Source: Halomonas sp. A11-A (GTDB lineage Bacteria > Pseudomonadota > Gammaproteobacteria > Pseudomonadales > Halomonadaceae). Taken from it: a stretch of 64,000 nt of DNA. Under the pieces are notes generated by a model. The model was not told where the DNA came from and searched no databases. It saw only the letters and a program-made list of their open reading frames with translations. The DNA is taken from positions 62,001 to 126,000 of the forward strand of contig NZ_QGTM01000001.1 of NCBI RefSeq assembly GCF_003182195.1, given 5' to 3'. A program made the translations under genes and the position numbers. Positions 8,541 to 20,244 of this stretch are shown one piece after another; the stretch's first letter is position 1; every line of letters begins with the position of its first letter.

Positions 8541-8801
8541 AACGGCGCGACATGCCTTTATAGATTTCATGCGAGCGTTTGATAGGCGCCGCATCGAAAA
8601 ACCCTGTCAATGTGCCATAGCCGGGCCCATGGCAACAATCCCACCTTGGGACGCCCACCTCCTCGGCCTAACGAATCGAAGGGGGTGACCTGAATCCGCT
8701 ATTATGCCTATCATGGAGCCAGGCCAGAAGCAAACGACCGTTTTAATTACCTTCGACGTTGGTGGCAGACCATCGGCAGCGAAGCGAGGGAGGAGACCCC
8801 A
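8541..8801. other. Intergenic region between element A and the ETF:quinone oxidoreductase gene
   Basis: No convincing gene. TATTAT at 8700-8705 is a possible -10 for the rightward gene but lacks a good -35. A 66-codon minus-strand frame crosses this region and element A but has no family resemblance. Confidence 0.4.
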
Positions 8802-10466
8802 GTGGAACAAGTAGAACGCGATTCGATGGACTTCGATGTGGTCATCGTCGGCGCCGGGCCTTCGGGCCTGGCCGCGGCGTGCCGGCTGATGCAGCAGGCC
8901 AATGCCGCCGAGCAGGAGCTAAGCGTCTGCGTGGTAGAAAAAGGCTCCGAGGTGGGCGCCCATATCCTCTCCGGCGCCGTCTTCGAGCCCCGCGCCCTGG
9001 CCGAGCTCTTCCCCGACTGGGAGGCGCGCGGCGCGCCGCTGACCACCCCGGCGATCCGCGACGAGCTCTACCTGCTCAAGAATGCCGAGAAGGCATTGAG
9101 GCTGCCCAATGCCCTGGTGCCCAAGTCCATGCATAACACCGGTGGCGACATGCCGCGCTATGTGATCAGCGCCGGCAACCTGTGCCGCTGGCTGGCCGAG
9201 CAGGCCGAGGGCCTCGGGGTCGAGATCTTCCCGGGCTTCGCCGCCCAGGAGGCGATCGTCGAGGAGGGGGTAGTCAAGGGCATCCTGATCGGCGACATGG
9301 GCGTGGGCGCCGACGGCGAGCCCAAGGACAACTACATGCCGGGCATGGAGCTGCGCGCCAAGTACACCCTGTTCGCCGAGGGCGCCCGGGGCCATATCGG
9401 CAAGCGCCTGATCCAGCAGTATGACCTCGACGCCGGCCGCGACCCCCAGCACTACGGCATCGGCCTGAAGGAGCTGTGGGACATCCCCGCCGAGCAGCAC
9501 GAACCCGGCCTGGTGCTGCACGGCTCCGGCTGGCCGCTCGACAAGTCCACCCACGGCGGCTGGTTCCTCTACCACGCCGAGAACCAGCAGGTGGTGGTGG
9601 GCCTGATCATAGACCTCTCCTACCAGAACCCCTGGCTGTCGCCCTTCGACGAGTTCCAGCGCATGAAGCACCACCCGGTGCTGGCCAAGCATCTCGCGGG
9701 CGGCAAGCGCATCGCCTACGGCGCCCGGGCCATCACCAAGGGCGGCCTCAACTGCCTGCCGAAAATGACCTTCCCGGGTGGCCTCTTGATCGGCTGCGAC
9801 GCCGGCACCCTGAACTTCGCCAAGATCAAGGGGCTGCACACCGCCATGAAGTCTGGCCTGGTGGCCGCCGAGGCGGTCTTCGAGGCCATCGCCGGCGGTG
9901 ATGAAGGGGGACAGGAGCTGACCGCCTTTACCGAGAAGTGGGAGGCGAGCTGGGCCTACGCCGAGCTCAAGGAGAGCGCCAGCTTCGGCCCGGCGATCCA
10001 CAAGTACGGCACCGTGGGCGGCGGCGCCTACAACTTCGTCAACCAGCTGCTCGGCGGCAAGCTGCCCAACGTCCACGACACCACGCCGGATCACGCGGCC
10101 CTCAAGCCCGCCGCCGAGTGCGAGAAGATCGACTACCCCAAGCCCGACGGCAAGCTCTCCTTCGACAAGCTCTCCTCGGTGTTCCTCTCGAACACCAACC
10201 ATGAGGAGGACCAGCCCTGCCACCTGCGCCTGGCAGACCCGGAGTTGCCGATCCGTGACAACCTGCCGACCTACGCCGAGCCCGCCCAGCGCTACTGCCC
10301 GGCCGGGGTCTACGAAGTGATCGAGGGGGACGACGGCAAGCCGCAGTTCCAGATCAACTTCCAGAACTGCGTGCACTGCAAGACCTGCGACATCAAGGAC
10401 CCGGCCCAGAACATCACCTGGGTGGCACCGGAAGGCGGCGGCGGGCCCAACTACCCCAATATGTGA
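8802..10466 (+). CDS. Electron transfer flavoprotein:ubiquinone oxidoreductase
   Basis: 554 residues, typical for ETF-QO. The N-terminal FAD-binding motif is DVVIVGAGPSGLAAACRL. The membrane-associated quinone region includes GMELRAKYTLFAEGARGHIGK and KGGLNCLPKMTFPGGLLIGCDAGTLN (split by the usual spacing). The C-terminal cluster Cys residues are in RYCPAGVYEV and NCVHCKTCDIKDP, giving one 4Fe-4S centre. It moves electrons from reduced ETF to the quinone pool at the inner membrane. The start is a GTG at 8802 with GGGAGGAG upstream; ATG at 8826 is the alternative. It is divergent from etfBA, its electron donor. Confidence 0.95.
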   Translation: MEQVERDSMDFDVVIVGAGPSGLAAACRLMQQANAAEQELSVCVVEKGSEVGAHILSGAVFEPRALAELFPDWEARGAPLTTPAIRDELYLLKNAEKALRLPNALVPKSMHNTGGDMPRYVISAGNLCRWLAEQAEGLGVEIFPGFAAQEAIVEEGVVKGILIGDMGVGADGEPKDNYMPGMELRAKYTLFAEGARGHIGKRLIQQYDLDAGRDPQHYGIGLKELWDIPAEQHEPGLVLHGSGWPLDKSTHGGWFLYHAENQQVVVGLIIDLSYQNPWLSPFDEFQRMKHHPVLAKHLAGGKRIAYGARAITKGGLNCLPKMTFPGGLLIGCDAGTLNFAKIKGLHTAMKSGLVAAEAVFEAIAGGDEGGQELTAFTEKWEASWAYAELKESASFGPAIHKYGTVGGGAYNFVNQLLGGKLPNVHDTTPDHAALKPAAECEKIDYPKPDGKLSFDKLSSVFLSNTNHEEDQPCHLRLADPELPIRDNLPTYAEPAQRYCPAGVYEVIEGDDGKPQFQINFQNCVHCKTCDIKDPAQNITWVAPEGGGGPNYPNM

Positions 10467-10492
10467 CCCCATCCAAGATAGCCGCTCTACTC

Positions 10493-10517
10493 TTGCGCTC
10501 CCTCCGCGGGAGCGCAA
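10493..10517 (+). terminator. Hairpin after the ETF-QO gene
   Basis: A perfect 10-base-pair stem (10493-10502 with 10508-10517) around TCCGC lies 26 bases after the stop. The following bases are T-poor, so it may be a weak or Rho-assisted terminator. A second, weaker inverted repeat (AGCCTCGA with TCGAGGCT) lies at 10577-10598. Confidence 0.5.
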
Positions 10518-10612
10518 TTCGTTGTGCCCCCGAAGGGAGCTCATGACCTCAGGGACTGATCGCTGCTTCCACCAGTAGCCTCGAGCCTCATCGAGGCTTG
10601 TGGGCACGGATG

Positions 10613-10759
10613 CTACTCGCCAGTGGCCAAGGGCCGCGACGGGTCGCGGTCCAAGTCGAGGTGGTCGCCCAGGCGGGCGCGGCAGTCCAGCAGCCTCGGC
10701 GGCAGGCGACTGTCGAGGGCCTCGGCCAGTTCGGAAGCGGTGATCAAGGAAGGGCTCAT
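10613..10759 (-). pseudogene. Truncated N-terminus of a rhodanese-like sulfurtransferase
   Basis: A 48-codon frame starting MSPSLITASELAEALD and continuing RLPPRLLDCRARLGDHLD resembles the opening of rhodanese or mercaptopyruvate sulfurtransferases (substrate-domain start, LLDCR strand) but stops long before the active-site loop. It has a strong GGAAGGAG site, and its ATG overlaps the stop of the UvrD-like gene (ATGA), so it is positioned to be translated. It is either a decayed gene end or a real small protein; the first is more likely. Confidence 0.5.
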
Positions 10760-12972
10760 GGGCGGTCTCCTTCCAGCAGTTCGATGGGCGCCCGGCGCGC
10801 GATCAGGCGCCGGCGGCCGGCATGGCGGAAGCGCACCTCAATCACCGGGTTGTCCGGGTCGCCCTCCACCAGGTCGATCTCGCCCTCACCAAAGACAGCA
10901 TGGCGCAGGCGCTGCCCCACGTCGAAGGCGCGATAGTCGACGGCACCCTCGGCCACCCCCGACGAGGCCGCCGAGGCAAGTGGCAGCGAGGTGCCGAGCC
11001 TCGCCAGATAGCGCTCGACCAGCGCTGGCCGCGACACCGCCAGGGGCGCCTCGGCCCTGGCGGCCGACGCTGACGGCTCCTCCTCAAGCCGCTCGGCCAC
11101 CCGCTGGCACTCCTCCCAGGCGCTCTCGGCCAGGAAACGGCTCGGCCGGTGGTCGCCGCCGTCGTGGAGCAGCAGTAGCCGCTCCCGGGCCCGGGTGATG
11201 GCCACGTAGAAGAGCCGGCGCTCCTCCTCCAAGCGCTGGGCGGTCAAGGGGTTGTCGCGGCTGTAGTGGGGAAAGTCCTGCTCGTTGGCCCCGGCCAGCA
11301 CCACCAGCGGCCACTCCAGCCCCTTGGCGCCGTGCACCGTGGTGATCAACACGCCCTGTGCATCGCTCTGCACCGGCCGCTGCAGCAGTTCGATGAAGGC
11401 CGCCGGGTCGTTGCCGAGCTCGGCGGCCTGCTCCAGCAGCACGTCGAGCAGGCGCACGTCCTCCTCGCCCTTGTCGCGCCGGGCCGCGGCGCGCTTGAGC
11501 ACCTTCTCGGCCTCCACCGCCTCCACCACGTGCTCGAGCAGGCGCGCGGGCGGCCAGGCCGAGCGCTTGGGCAGCTCACAGAGCAGCGCCCAGCGCTTCT
11601 TGAGGGTGCGCTGCTGGTGAGGCTTGAGGCCGGCCAGCAGCGGGTCGTGGCGCTCCGGCCAGCGCTGGGTGTCGGCCAGCACGGCGGCGAGGCGCTCCAG
11701 TCGCTCCCGGGCCACGAAGGGGGTCGGCTGGCTCAGCAGCAGCGCCAGGTGGGCGGGATCTGCCAGCAGGGCCGGCTCCCGCGCCAGGCGCAGGTAGCCG
11801 GCCAGGGCCTGGACCAGCGGCAGGCGGAAGACGAAGCGATCCTGGCGCGAGAGCCGGAAGGGTATCCCCTCGCGGAGCAGCGCCAGCTGCAGCGGCACCG
11901 AGAGCGACCAGCTGCGCACCAGCACGCAGGCCTCGTTGAGCCGACGGCCATCCCCCTGCCAGGCCGCCAGGGTCTCGATCAGGGCGCGGCTGCCCTGAGC
12001 CTGGGCCAGGCGGGTCTTCGGGTTGCCCGGTGCGGCCAGGCAGAGCTGGTCGGGGCGGCGCCGATTGGCCTCGATGGCGTGGTTGGCGGCCAGGGCCAGG
12101 GCGTGGCCATGGCGAAAGGTGGTGGAGAGCGGGTAGTCGAGCGCGGCACCGAAGGTGGCGGTGAAGCGTTCCAGCATGGTGTCCGGATGGGCGCCCCGCC
12201 ACTCGTAGATGCACTGGTTGGCGTCGCCCACCGCCATCACCTCGGCGCGATCACCGGCCAGCACCGCCAGCAGGCGCTGCTGGGCGACGTTGATGTCCTG
12301 GTACTCATCGATGATCACGTGATCGAGAAAGCCCTGCACGCGACTGCGCAGCCGGTCGTCGGCCTCCAGGGCGCGCAGCGGGCGGTAGAGCAGGTCCGCA
12401 TAGCCCATCAGGCCATGGTCGTCGAGCAGCGCCTCGGCGTGGTCGAAGGCCGCCACGAAGTGCTCGGTGGCCTCGCCAAAATCGAGCCGCGTGTAGAGCT
12501 CCGCCGGCGGAAGCATCTCGGCCTTCACCAGGGCGCAGAAGTGGGCCAGGGCCTCGAGGCGTTCGGCGTCCAGGGCCGCCTCCCCCGCCTCGGGACGGTC
12601 GACCAGGGCGCGCTGGGTGGCCTGACGCAGCAGCCGCTCGCCCTGCCAGTCGGCGGTGAGCAGCGTGCGCGGCGACAGCGCCCCCCAGCGGGTCAGGCTG
12701 GCGGTGAGGCGGTGGCCCAGGGAGTGGAAGGTGCGCACGTCGGGCAGCGGCTGCCCGGCAGGTGCCATGGCGGCCAGGCGCGCCTGAAAATCCTCGCGGG
12801 CCGAGCGGTTGAACATCAGCACCAGGATCCGTTCCGGCGCCACGCCCCGGGCCAGCAGCTGCAGCACCCGGGCCACCATGGTGGTGGTCTTGCCGGAGCC
12901 TGCCACCGCCGCCACCCGTGCGTGACCGCCCCCGTGCTCGACGACGGCACGCTGTTCGGGGGTCAGCCTCAC
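10756..12972 (-). CDS. UvrD/Rep-family superfamily 1 DNA helicase
   Basis: 738 residues. The start is GTG at 12972, overlapping the DUF1285 stop. Motifs in order: Q motif LTPEQRAVVEH; Walker A VAAVAGSGKTTTMVARV; motif Ia LVLMFNRSAREDFQ; Walker B HVIIDEYQDINVAQQ; motif III VMAVGDANQCIYEWRGA; motif IV LSTTFRHG; motif V TVHGAKGLEWPLVVLAG; motif VI RRLFYVAITRARERLLLL. The C-terminus (AFDVGQRLRHAVFGEGEID, VIEVRFRHAGRRRL) resembles the small Tudor-like domain of PcrA/UvrD. It is probably a 3'-5' repair or recombination helicase, but it does not look like the canonical UvrD or Rep. Confidence 0.88.
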   Translation of the reverse strand: MRLTPEQRAVVEHGGGHARVAAVAGSGKTTTMVARVLQLLARGVAPERILVLMFNRSAREDFQARLAAMAPAGQPLPDVRTFHSLGHRLTASLTRWGALSPRTLLTADWQGERLLRQATQRALVDRPEAGEAALDAERLEALAHFCALVKAEMLPPAELYTRLDFGEATEHFVAAFDHAEALLDDHGLMGYADLLYRPLRALEADDRLRSRVQGFLDHVIIDEYQDINVAQQRLLAVLAGDRAEVMAVGDANQCIYEWRGAHPDTMLERFTATFGAALDYPLSTTFRHGHALALAANHAIEANRRRPDQLCLAAPGNPKTRLAQAQGSRALIETLAAWQGDGRRLNEACVLVRSWSLSVPLQLALLREGIPFRLSRQDRFVFRLPLVQALAGYLRLAREPALLADPAHLALLLSQPTPFVARERLERLAAVLADTQRWPERHDPLLAGLKPHQQRTLKKRWALLCELPKRSAWPPARLLEHVVEAVEAEKVLKRAAARRDKGEEDVRLLDVLLEQAAELGNDPAAFIELLQRPVQSDAQGVLITTVHGAKGLEWPLVVLAGANEQDFPHYSRDNPLTAQRLEEERRLFYVAITRARERLLLLHDGGDHRPSRFLAESAWEECQRVAERLEEEPSASAARAEAPLAVSRPALVERYLARLGTSLPLASAASSGVAEGAVDYRAFDVGQRLRHAVFGEGEIDLVEGDPDNPVIEVRFRHAGRRRLIARRAPIELLEGDRP

Positions 12973-13526
12973 GCCGTGTCGCCGCTGTCCAGGCGCCCCA
13001 GGGGCTGCCAGACGCCGGCGCTGACCAGGCCCAGCTCCTCGCCGCCGCCTTGCAGCGGGCGGTGCTCGGCGGCCTCCACCAGCCGGTAGTAGACGTTGCG
13101 CCCGAGGCGCGCGGCGAGGCCGAAGCGTACCGGCACCTCGGGCACCGTCTCGCCGGCAGGCGTCTCGCTCAGCGACAGGCGATGGTCCTCACCCAGCGCC
13201 AGACGGTCGCCGACGTTGGTGGTGAGCCACCAGGTACCCTGTGCATCCGGGTCGGCGTCCACCACCACGAAGGGACGATCCTCCACCCGGATGAACTGCT
13301 TCTCGGCCGGGGTCACCAGGGCATGGCGGCCGTCATCCTCGCGGCGCAGGATCGTCGAGAGCAGCCGCACCAGTCGCGGACGTGCGATCGGCGTCCCCTC
13401 GTGGAGCCAGCGGCCGTCGGCGACGATCACCAGGTCCATCTCGCCGACCTGCTCGGGATGCCAGCGATCCACCGGCGGGATCTCGCCCTCAGAATCGAGT
13501 TGCGCCAGCAGCGGGTCGAGGTTCAT
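12969..13526 (-). CDS. DUF1285 family protein
   Basis: 185 residues starting MNLDPLLAQLDSEGEIPPVDRWHPEQVGEMDLVIVADGRW in two parts, then WLHEGTPIARPRLVRLLSTILRRE and a C-terminal region with VDADPDAQGTWWLTTNVGD. This is the DUF1285 pattern; members are small two-domain proteins of unknown role. It lies in the same neighbourhood (tatD, pilZ, holB, tmk) as its Pseudomonas relatives. Its stop overlaps the GTG start of the helicase gene (GTGA), suggesting coupling. Confidence 0.85.
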   Translation of the reverse strand: MNLDPLLAQLDSEGEIPPVDRWHPEQVGEMDLVIVADGRWLHEGTPIARPRLVRLLSTILRREDDGRHALVTPAEKQFIRVEDRPFVVVDADPDAQGTWWLTTNVGDRLALGEDHRLSLSETPAGETVPEVPVRFGLAARLGRNVYYRLVEAAEHRPLQGGGEELGLVSAGVWQPLGRLDSGDTA

Positions 13527-13549
13527 GGCGGCTCCAGCCTTGCAATGAA

Positions 13550-14398
13550 TCAGCCCAGCAGGCCCGCGCCGCGCAGCGTCTCGCGCAGCTCGGCGGGCGC
13601 CTCGGGGGCCGCGGCCCGGAACAGGCGGTAGAAGTTGGCGGTGGTCTGCATGGCAACCTCCTCCACGCTGATGCCACGCTCGGCGGCGATGCACTCGGCG
13701 ACCTCCACCACCCAGGCCGGCTCGTTGGGCTTGCCGCGATGGGGCACCGGCGCCAGGTAGGGGCTGTCGGTCTCGATCAGCAGCCGGTCCAGCGGCACCT
13801 TGCGCGCCACCTCGCGCAGCGCCTCGGCGTTGCGGAAGGTGACGATGCCGGAGAGCGAGATGTAGAAGCCGTGGCGCACCGCTTCCCGGGCCATGTCGAG
13901 ATCCTCGGTGAAGCAGTGCAGCACGCCGCCGATGGCCGGATCGGTGTGCTCGCGGAGCATCGCCAGGGTCTCCTCGCGGGCCTCCCGGGTGTGGATGATC
14001 ACCGGCAGCTCGAGTTCGGTCGCGGCGATCAGCTGACGGCGGAAGCGCTCGCGCTGCACCTCGCGGGAGGGCACCTTGTCCGGCGCCTTCTCCAGATAAT
14101 GGTAGTCCAGGCCACACTCGCCGATGGCCACGGCGCCGAAGCGCTCGGCGGCCTCCTTGATCGCCTCGAGGCTCGGTTCCTCGGCGACGCTGTGCAGCGG
14201 GTGAACCCCGGCGGAGATCACCACGTCGTCATGGGCCCTGGCGATGGCGGCGATACCGGGCAGCTCCTCCAGGGTCACGCCGATGGCCAGGAACTGCTTC
14301 ACCCCGCGGGCGCGGGCGGCGTCCAGGGTGGCGGCGAGGTCGCCGCCATGAGTCGCGGGGTCGAGGCGATCGAGATGGCAGTGGGAATCGACAAACAT
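13550..14398 (-). CDS. TatD-family metal-dependent hydrolase (YcfH-like)
   Basis: 282 residues. It starts MFVDSHCHLDRLD, the metal-binding HxH of the amidohydrolase fold, followed by GVHPLHS, AIGECGLDYHY (metal-ligand Glu), LPVIIHTREA, GVLHCFTED and the metal-ligand Asp in LIETDSPYLAP, then PNEPAWVVEVAE. TatD-type proteins act as 3'-5' nucleases or D-aminoacyl-tRNA-related hydrolases; the exact substrate is unknown here. The neighbour order pilZ-tatD is common in Pseudomonas relatives. Confidence 0.92.
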   Translation of the reverse strand: MFVDSHCHLDRLDPATHGGDLAATLDAARARGVKQFLAIGVTLEELPGIAAIARAHDDVVISAGVHPLHSVAEEPSLEAIKEAAERFGAVAIGECGLDYHYLEKAPDKVPSREVQRERFRRQLIAATELELPVIIHTREAREETLAMLREHTDPAIGGVLHCFTEDLDMAREAVRHGFYISLSGIVTFRNAEALREVARKVPLDRLLIETDSPYLAPVPHRGKPNEPAWVVEVAECIAAERGISVEEVAMQTTANFYRLFRAAAPEAPAELRETLRGAGLLG

Positions 14399-14410
14399 GG
14401 GGGTCCTTGA

Positions 14411-14749
14411 TTACAGCGTGTAGGTGGGCGCGCCCTTGTCCAGATGGCCGGCCAGCAGGCTCTCGATGCGGTCGCGCACCGACTGGTCACCGGCACTGAA
14501 GTGGATGCCGACGCCGGGCATGCGCCGTCCACTGACCCCTTCCGGGGAGACCCACACCACCTGGCCGGTGACCGGGACCCGGTCGCTCTCGCCGGGCAGG
14601 GTGAGCAGCAGGTAGATCTCCTGCCCCAGCTCGTAGCGCTCCCGGGTGGGCACGAAGATGCCCCCCCGCTCGAGCATCGGCATGTAGGCCGAGAGAAGCG
14701 TCTGGACATCCTGGATATTCAGCGACAGGGCCTTCTGGGCAGCCGTCAT
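14411..14749 (-). CDS. pilZ: PilZ domain protein
   Basis: 112 residues. MTAAQKALSLNIQDVQTLL is followed by YMPMLERGGIFVPT and VPVTGQVVWVSPEG, then MPGVGIHFSAGDQ near the C-terminus, matching the type IV pilus assembly protein PilZ. This class lacks the usual RxxxR c-di-GMP-binding motif and acts in pilus biogenesis by contacting FimX and PilB, according to work in Xanthomonas and Pseudomonas. The start at 14749 has GGAGAG upstream. It sits directly after holB, as in Pseudomonas. Confidence 0.88.
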   Translation of the reverse strand: MTAAQKALSLNIQDVQTLLSAYMPMLERGGIFVPTRERYELGQEIYLLLTLPGESDRVPVTGQVVWVSPEGVSGRRMPGVGIHFSAGDQSVRDRIESLLAGHLDKGAPTYTL

Positions 14750-14763
14750 GGGCCTCTCCTCGT

Positions 14764-17587
<2,824 letters not shown>

Positions 17588-17608
17588 CGGCGTCCTCGTC
17601 GTCTCAGG

Positions 17609-18424
17609 TCAGGTCGGATCGGGCAGTGGATAGCCCAGCAGGCGATGGGCCTCGGCCTGGAAGCCCCGGTGCAGCGGCGCAAGGGACCAGCGCTGCCGCA
17701 CGATGCCGTCGGCATCATCGAGGCGAACCACCGGCCAAACCCCCTGCACCGAGTTGCAAAGCCACACCGCCTCGGCCGCGATGAGTGCCTCGGGCCCGGC
17801 CTCGACCTCGGCGATGGAAAGGCGCTCCCTCAGGGCCTCGCGCAGGGTGCCCGCCACGCCGCAGCGGTCGAGGCGCGGCGTCTCCAGGCGGCCGTCACGC
17901 TGCCAGAAGAGGTTCATGGCGGTCGCCTCCACCAGCCGGCCATCGCTGTCGCAGAGCAGCCCCTCGGCAACTGTTTCGTCGTCCCACTCCGAACGGGCCA
18001 GCACATTCTCCAGGCGATTGAGGTGCTTGATCCCCGCCAGCGCCGGCTGGATGCCCAGCCGCAGGCGGCAGTGTCGCACTCGCACGCCCTCCCACCAGTG
18101 GCTCTGCGCGGGGGCGAAGGTCGCCAGCTGCCAGCGCAGGCGAGGCTCGGGGGACGCCGGCGGCCGGTAACCGCGGCCACCGCTGCCGCGAGTCAAGATC
18201 AGCTTGAGTACCACGAGCCCCGGCCCCGCCTCGGCCAGGGGGGCGGCCAGCTCACGCTCGGCGGGCATCGGAATGCCCAGGGCATGGCAGCCACGCACCA
18301 GCCGCGCCAGGTGCTCATCCCACAGCAGCGGACGGCCATCGCGCAGCAGCACGGTCTCGAATAGGCCGTCGCCGTAGGCGGCTCCGCGGTCGTCCAGCGG
18401 CCAGCCGCCCTGCCCGTCGCGCAT
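17609..18424 (-). CDS. pabC: Aminodeoxychorismate lyase
   Basis: 271 residues, a fold-type IV PLP enzyme. Visible features are DDRGAAYGDGLFETVLLRDGR at the N-terminus, the PLP-binding Lys in ALAGIKHLNRLENVLAR, GLLCDSDGRLVEATAMNLFW and CGVAGTLREALRE. It releases pyruvate from 4-amino-4-deoxychorismate to give p-aminobenzoate for folate. It lies 19 bases after fabF, as in other gammaproteobacteria. A D-amino acid or branched-chain aminotransferase of the same fold is less likely given the context. Confidence 0.92.
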   Translation of the reverse strand: MRDGQGGWPLDDRGAAYGDGLFETVLLRDGRPLLWDEHLARLVRGCHALGIPMPAERELAAPLAEAGPGLVVLKLILTRGSGGRGYRPPASPEPRLRWQLATFAPAQSHWWEGVRVRHCRLRLGIQPALAGIKHLNRLENVLARSEWDDETVAEGLLCDSDGRLVEATAMNLFWQRDGRLETPRLDRCGVAGTLREALRERLSIAEVEAGPEALIAAEAVWLCNSVQGVWPVVRLDDADGIVRQRWSLAPLHRGFQAEAHRLLGYPLPDPT

Positions 18425-18443
18425 CGGCTTGGCTACTCCCGGG

Positions 18444-19682
18444 TCAGACCCGGGAGAAGATCAGGGTGCCATTGGTGCCGCCGAAGCCGAAGGAGTTCGA
18501 CAGCGCCACGTCGATCTTCATCTCCCGGGCAGTGTGCGGCACGTAGTCGAGATTGCAGCCCTCCTGGGGGTTGTCCAGGTTGATGGTAGGCGGCGCCACC
18601 TGATCGCGGATGGCCAAGATCGAGAAGATCGCCTCCACGGCGCCGGCGGCCCCCAGCAGGTGGCCGATCATCGACTTGGTGGAGCTCACCGCCACGGACT
18701 TCGCCGCCGCGCCCATCACCTTCTCCACAGCGCGACTCTCGGCCAGGTCGCCGGCCGGGGTGGAGGTGCCGTGGGCATTGATGTAGTGGATGGCCGAGGC
18801 ATCGATGCCGGCATCCCTGACGGCATTGGCCATGGAGAGCGCCGCGCCGCTGCCGTCCTCGGGCGGGGCAGTCATGTGGTAGGCGTCGTCGCTCATGCCG
18901 AAGCCAATCAGCTCGGCGTAGATGGTCGCACCGCGCGCCCTGGCGTGCTCGTACTCCTCCAGCACCAGCACTCCGGCGCCATCGGAGAGCACGAAGCCGT
19001 CGCGGTCACGGTCCCAAGGGCGGCTGGCCGCCTCGGGCGCCTCGTTGCGGGTCGACAGCGCCCGCGCCGCGGAGAAGCCGCCCAGGCCCAAGGGCGTGGT
19101 GGCCATCTCGGCCCCGCCGCAGATCATCACGTCGGCGTCACCGTAGGCGATGGTGCGGGCGCTGTAGCCGATGTTGTGGGTACCGGTGGTGCAGGCAGTG
19201 GTGATGGCGATGTTGGGGCCACGGAAGCCGTGCTGGATGGCCAGATTGCCGGAGATCATGTTGATGATGGAGCCGGGCACGAAGAAGGGCGAGATGCGCC
19301 GCGGGCCGCTCTTGAGCATGGCGCTGTGGTTGTGCTCGATCATCGGCAGGCCGCCGATGCCGGAGCCGATGGCCACGCCGATGCGCGCGGCGTTCTCCTC
19401 GGTACACTCGATCCCGGAATCCTGGATCGCCTGGGCCCCTGCCGCCACCCCGTACTGGATGAAGAGGTCCATCTTGCGGGCCTCCTTGGGGTTCAGGTAG
19501 GGACTGATGTCGAAGTCCTTCACCGAGCCGCCGAAGCGGGTGTTGAAGCCGCTGGCATCGAAGTGCTCGATGGGGGCGATACCACTCTTGCCGGCCTTGA
19601 TGCTGGACCAGCTCTCCTCGACGCTATTCCCCACCGGCGTGACCAGTCCCAGACCGGTCACCACTACCCTTCTACGTGCCAT
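18444..19682 (-). CDS. fabF: 3-oxoacyl-ACP synthase II
   Basis: 412 residues, the family length. The catalytic triad is visible: Cys in [16 protein letters not shown], His in [14 protein letters not shown] and His in [15 protein letters not shown], with the C-terminal [14 protein letters not shown]. It extends acyl-ACP chains in type II fatty acid synthesis. The start at 19682 ([18 protein letters not shown]) is favoured over the upstream codon at 19700 and has GGAGG before it. It follows acpP across a terminator-like hairpin. Confidence 0.96.
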   Translation of the reverse strand: MARRRVVVTGLGLVTPVGNSVEESWSSIKAGKSGIAPIEHFDASGFNTRFGGSVKDFDISPYLNPKEARKMDLFIQYGVAAGAQAIQDSGIECTEENAARIGVAIGSGIGGLPMIEHNHSAMLKSGPRRISPFFVPGSIINMISGNLAIQHGFRGPNIAITTACTTGTHNIGYSARTIAYGDADVMICGGAEMATTPLGLGGFSAARALSTRNEAPEAASRPWDRDRDGFVLSDGAGVLVLEEYEHARARGATIYAELIGFGMSDDAYHMTAPPEDGSGAALSMANAVRDAGIDASAIHYINAHGTSTPAGDLAESRAVEKVMGAAAKSVAVSSTKSMIGHLLGAAGAVEAIFSILAIRDQVAPPTINLDNPQEGCNLDYVPHTAREMKIDVALSNSFGFGGTNGTLIFSRV

Positions 19683-19802
19683 CAGTGTTCCTCCAGACAT
19701 CCAGTATGACAGGGCTCCCCCGCGAGGAGCCGTCCTTTGCGCGCATTATACCGAGTCTCCCCGCCCTGCGCTGCCCTGACAAGCCTCCTATCCCGCTGCC
19801 AC

Positions 19803-19830
19803 GAAAAAGCCGCCTAGCGAGGCGGCTTTT
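19803..19830 (-). terminator. Terminator or attenuator between acpP and fabF
   Basis: An 8-base-pair stem (AGCCGCCT with AGGCGGCT) around AGCG is flanked by an A-run on one side and a T-run on the other, giving a classical terminator on the minus strand. It would end most acpP transcripts and let a fraction enter fabF, which fits the high need for ACP. Confidence 0.8.
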
Positions 19831-19879
19831 CTCCGGGGAAGCGGTTCCCCGCGTCAGGCGGCATCGACCGCCACCAGGC

Positions 19880-20113
19880 TTACTGGTGGGCGTTGACGTA
19901 GTCGATGGCTTCCTGGACGGTGGTGATCTTCTCGGCTTCTTCGTCCGGGATCTCAGTATCGAACTCTTCCTCGAGCGCCATGACCAGCTCGACGGTATCC
20001 AGGGAGTCGGCGCCCAGGTCCTCGGTGAAGGAGGAGCTGTTCTGGATGTCCTCTTCCTTGACGTTCAGGCGCTCGGCCACAACCTTCTTCACGCGCTCTT
20101 CGATGGTGCTCAT
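19880..20113 (-). CDS. acpP: Acyl carrier protein
   Basis: 77 residues, acidic, [19 protein letters not shown], with the phosphopantetheine-bearing Ser37 in [21 protein letters not shown]. It carries growing acyl chains for the fab enzymes and for PlsX. The start at 20113 is the family N-terminus. It is followed by its own terminator and preceded by a 131-base gap with a promoter-like -10, so it is probably transcribed separately as well as with fabG. Confidence 0.98.
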   Translation of the reverse strand: MSTIEERVKKVVAERLNVKEEDIQNSSSFTEDLGADSLDTVELVMALEEEFDTEIPDEEAEKITTVQEAIDYVNAHQ

Positions 20114-20198
20114 TATGACGTACTCCAGTCGTTCAAATTGGCCGTCCAGATGACCAGCCGTTGGGGTTCCAGATCCGCAGACGGAAGCTGCGGGGTAG

Positions 20199-20225
20199 TT
20201 TATAGACGCCCCGGGGCCGGCGCAA
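20199..20225 (-). promoter_or_regulatory. acpP promoter candidate
   Basis: On the minus strand a TATAAA -10 (20204-20199) lies about 85 bases upstream of the acpP ATG, with TTGCGC (20225-20220) 15 bases before it. A short leader hairpin (CCGCAG with CTGCGG) follows. The -35 spacing is short. Confidence 0.4.
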
Positions 20226-20244
20226 CCGCCGTCCCGGAAGGGAC

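Noticed and set aside
8458..8658. A 66-codon minus-strand frame ending inside MITE-like element A
   Set aside because: It reads through the terminal repeat and has no family match; the element explains the sequence.
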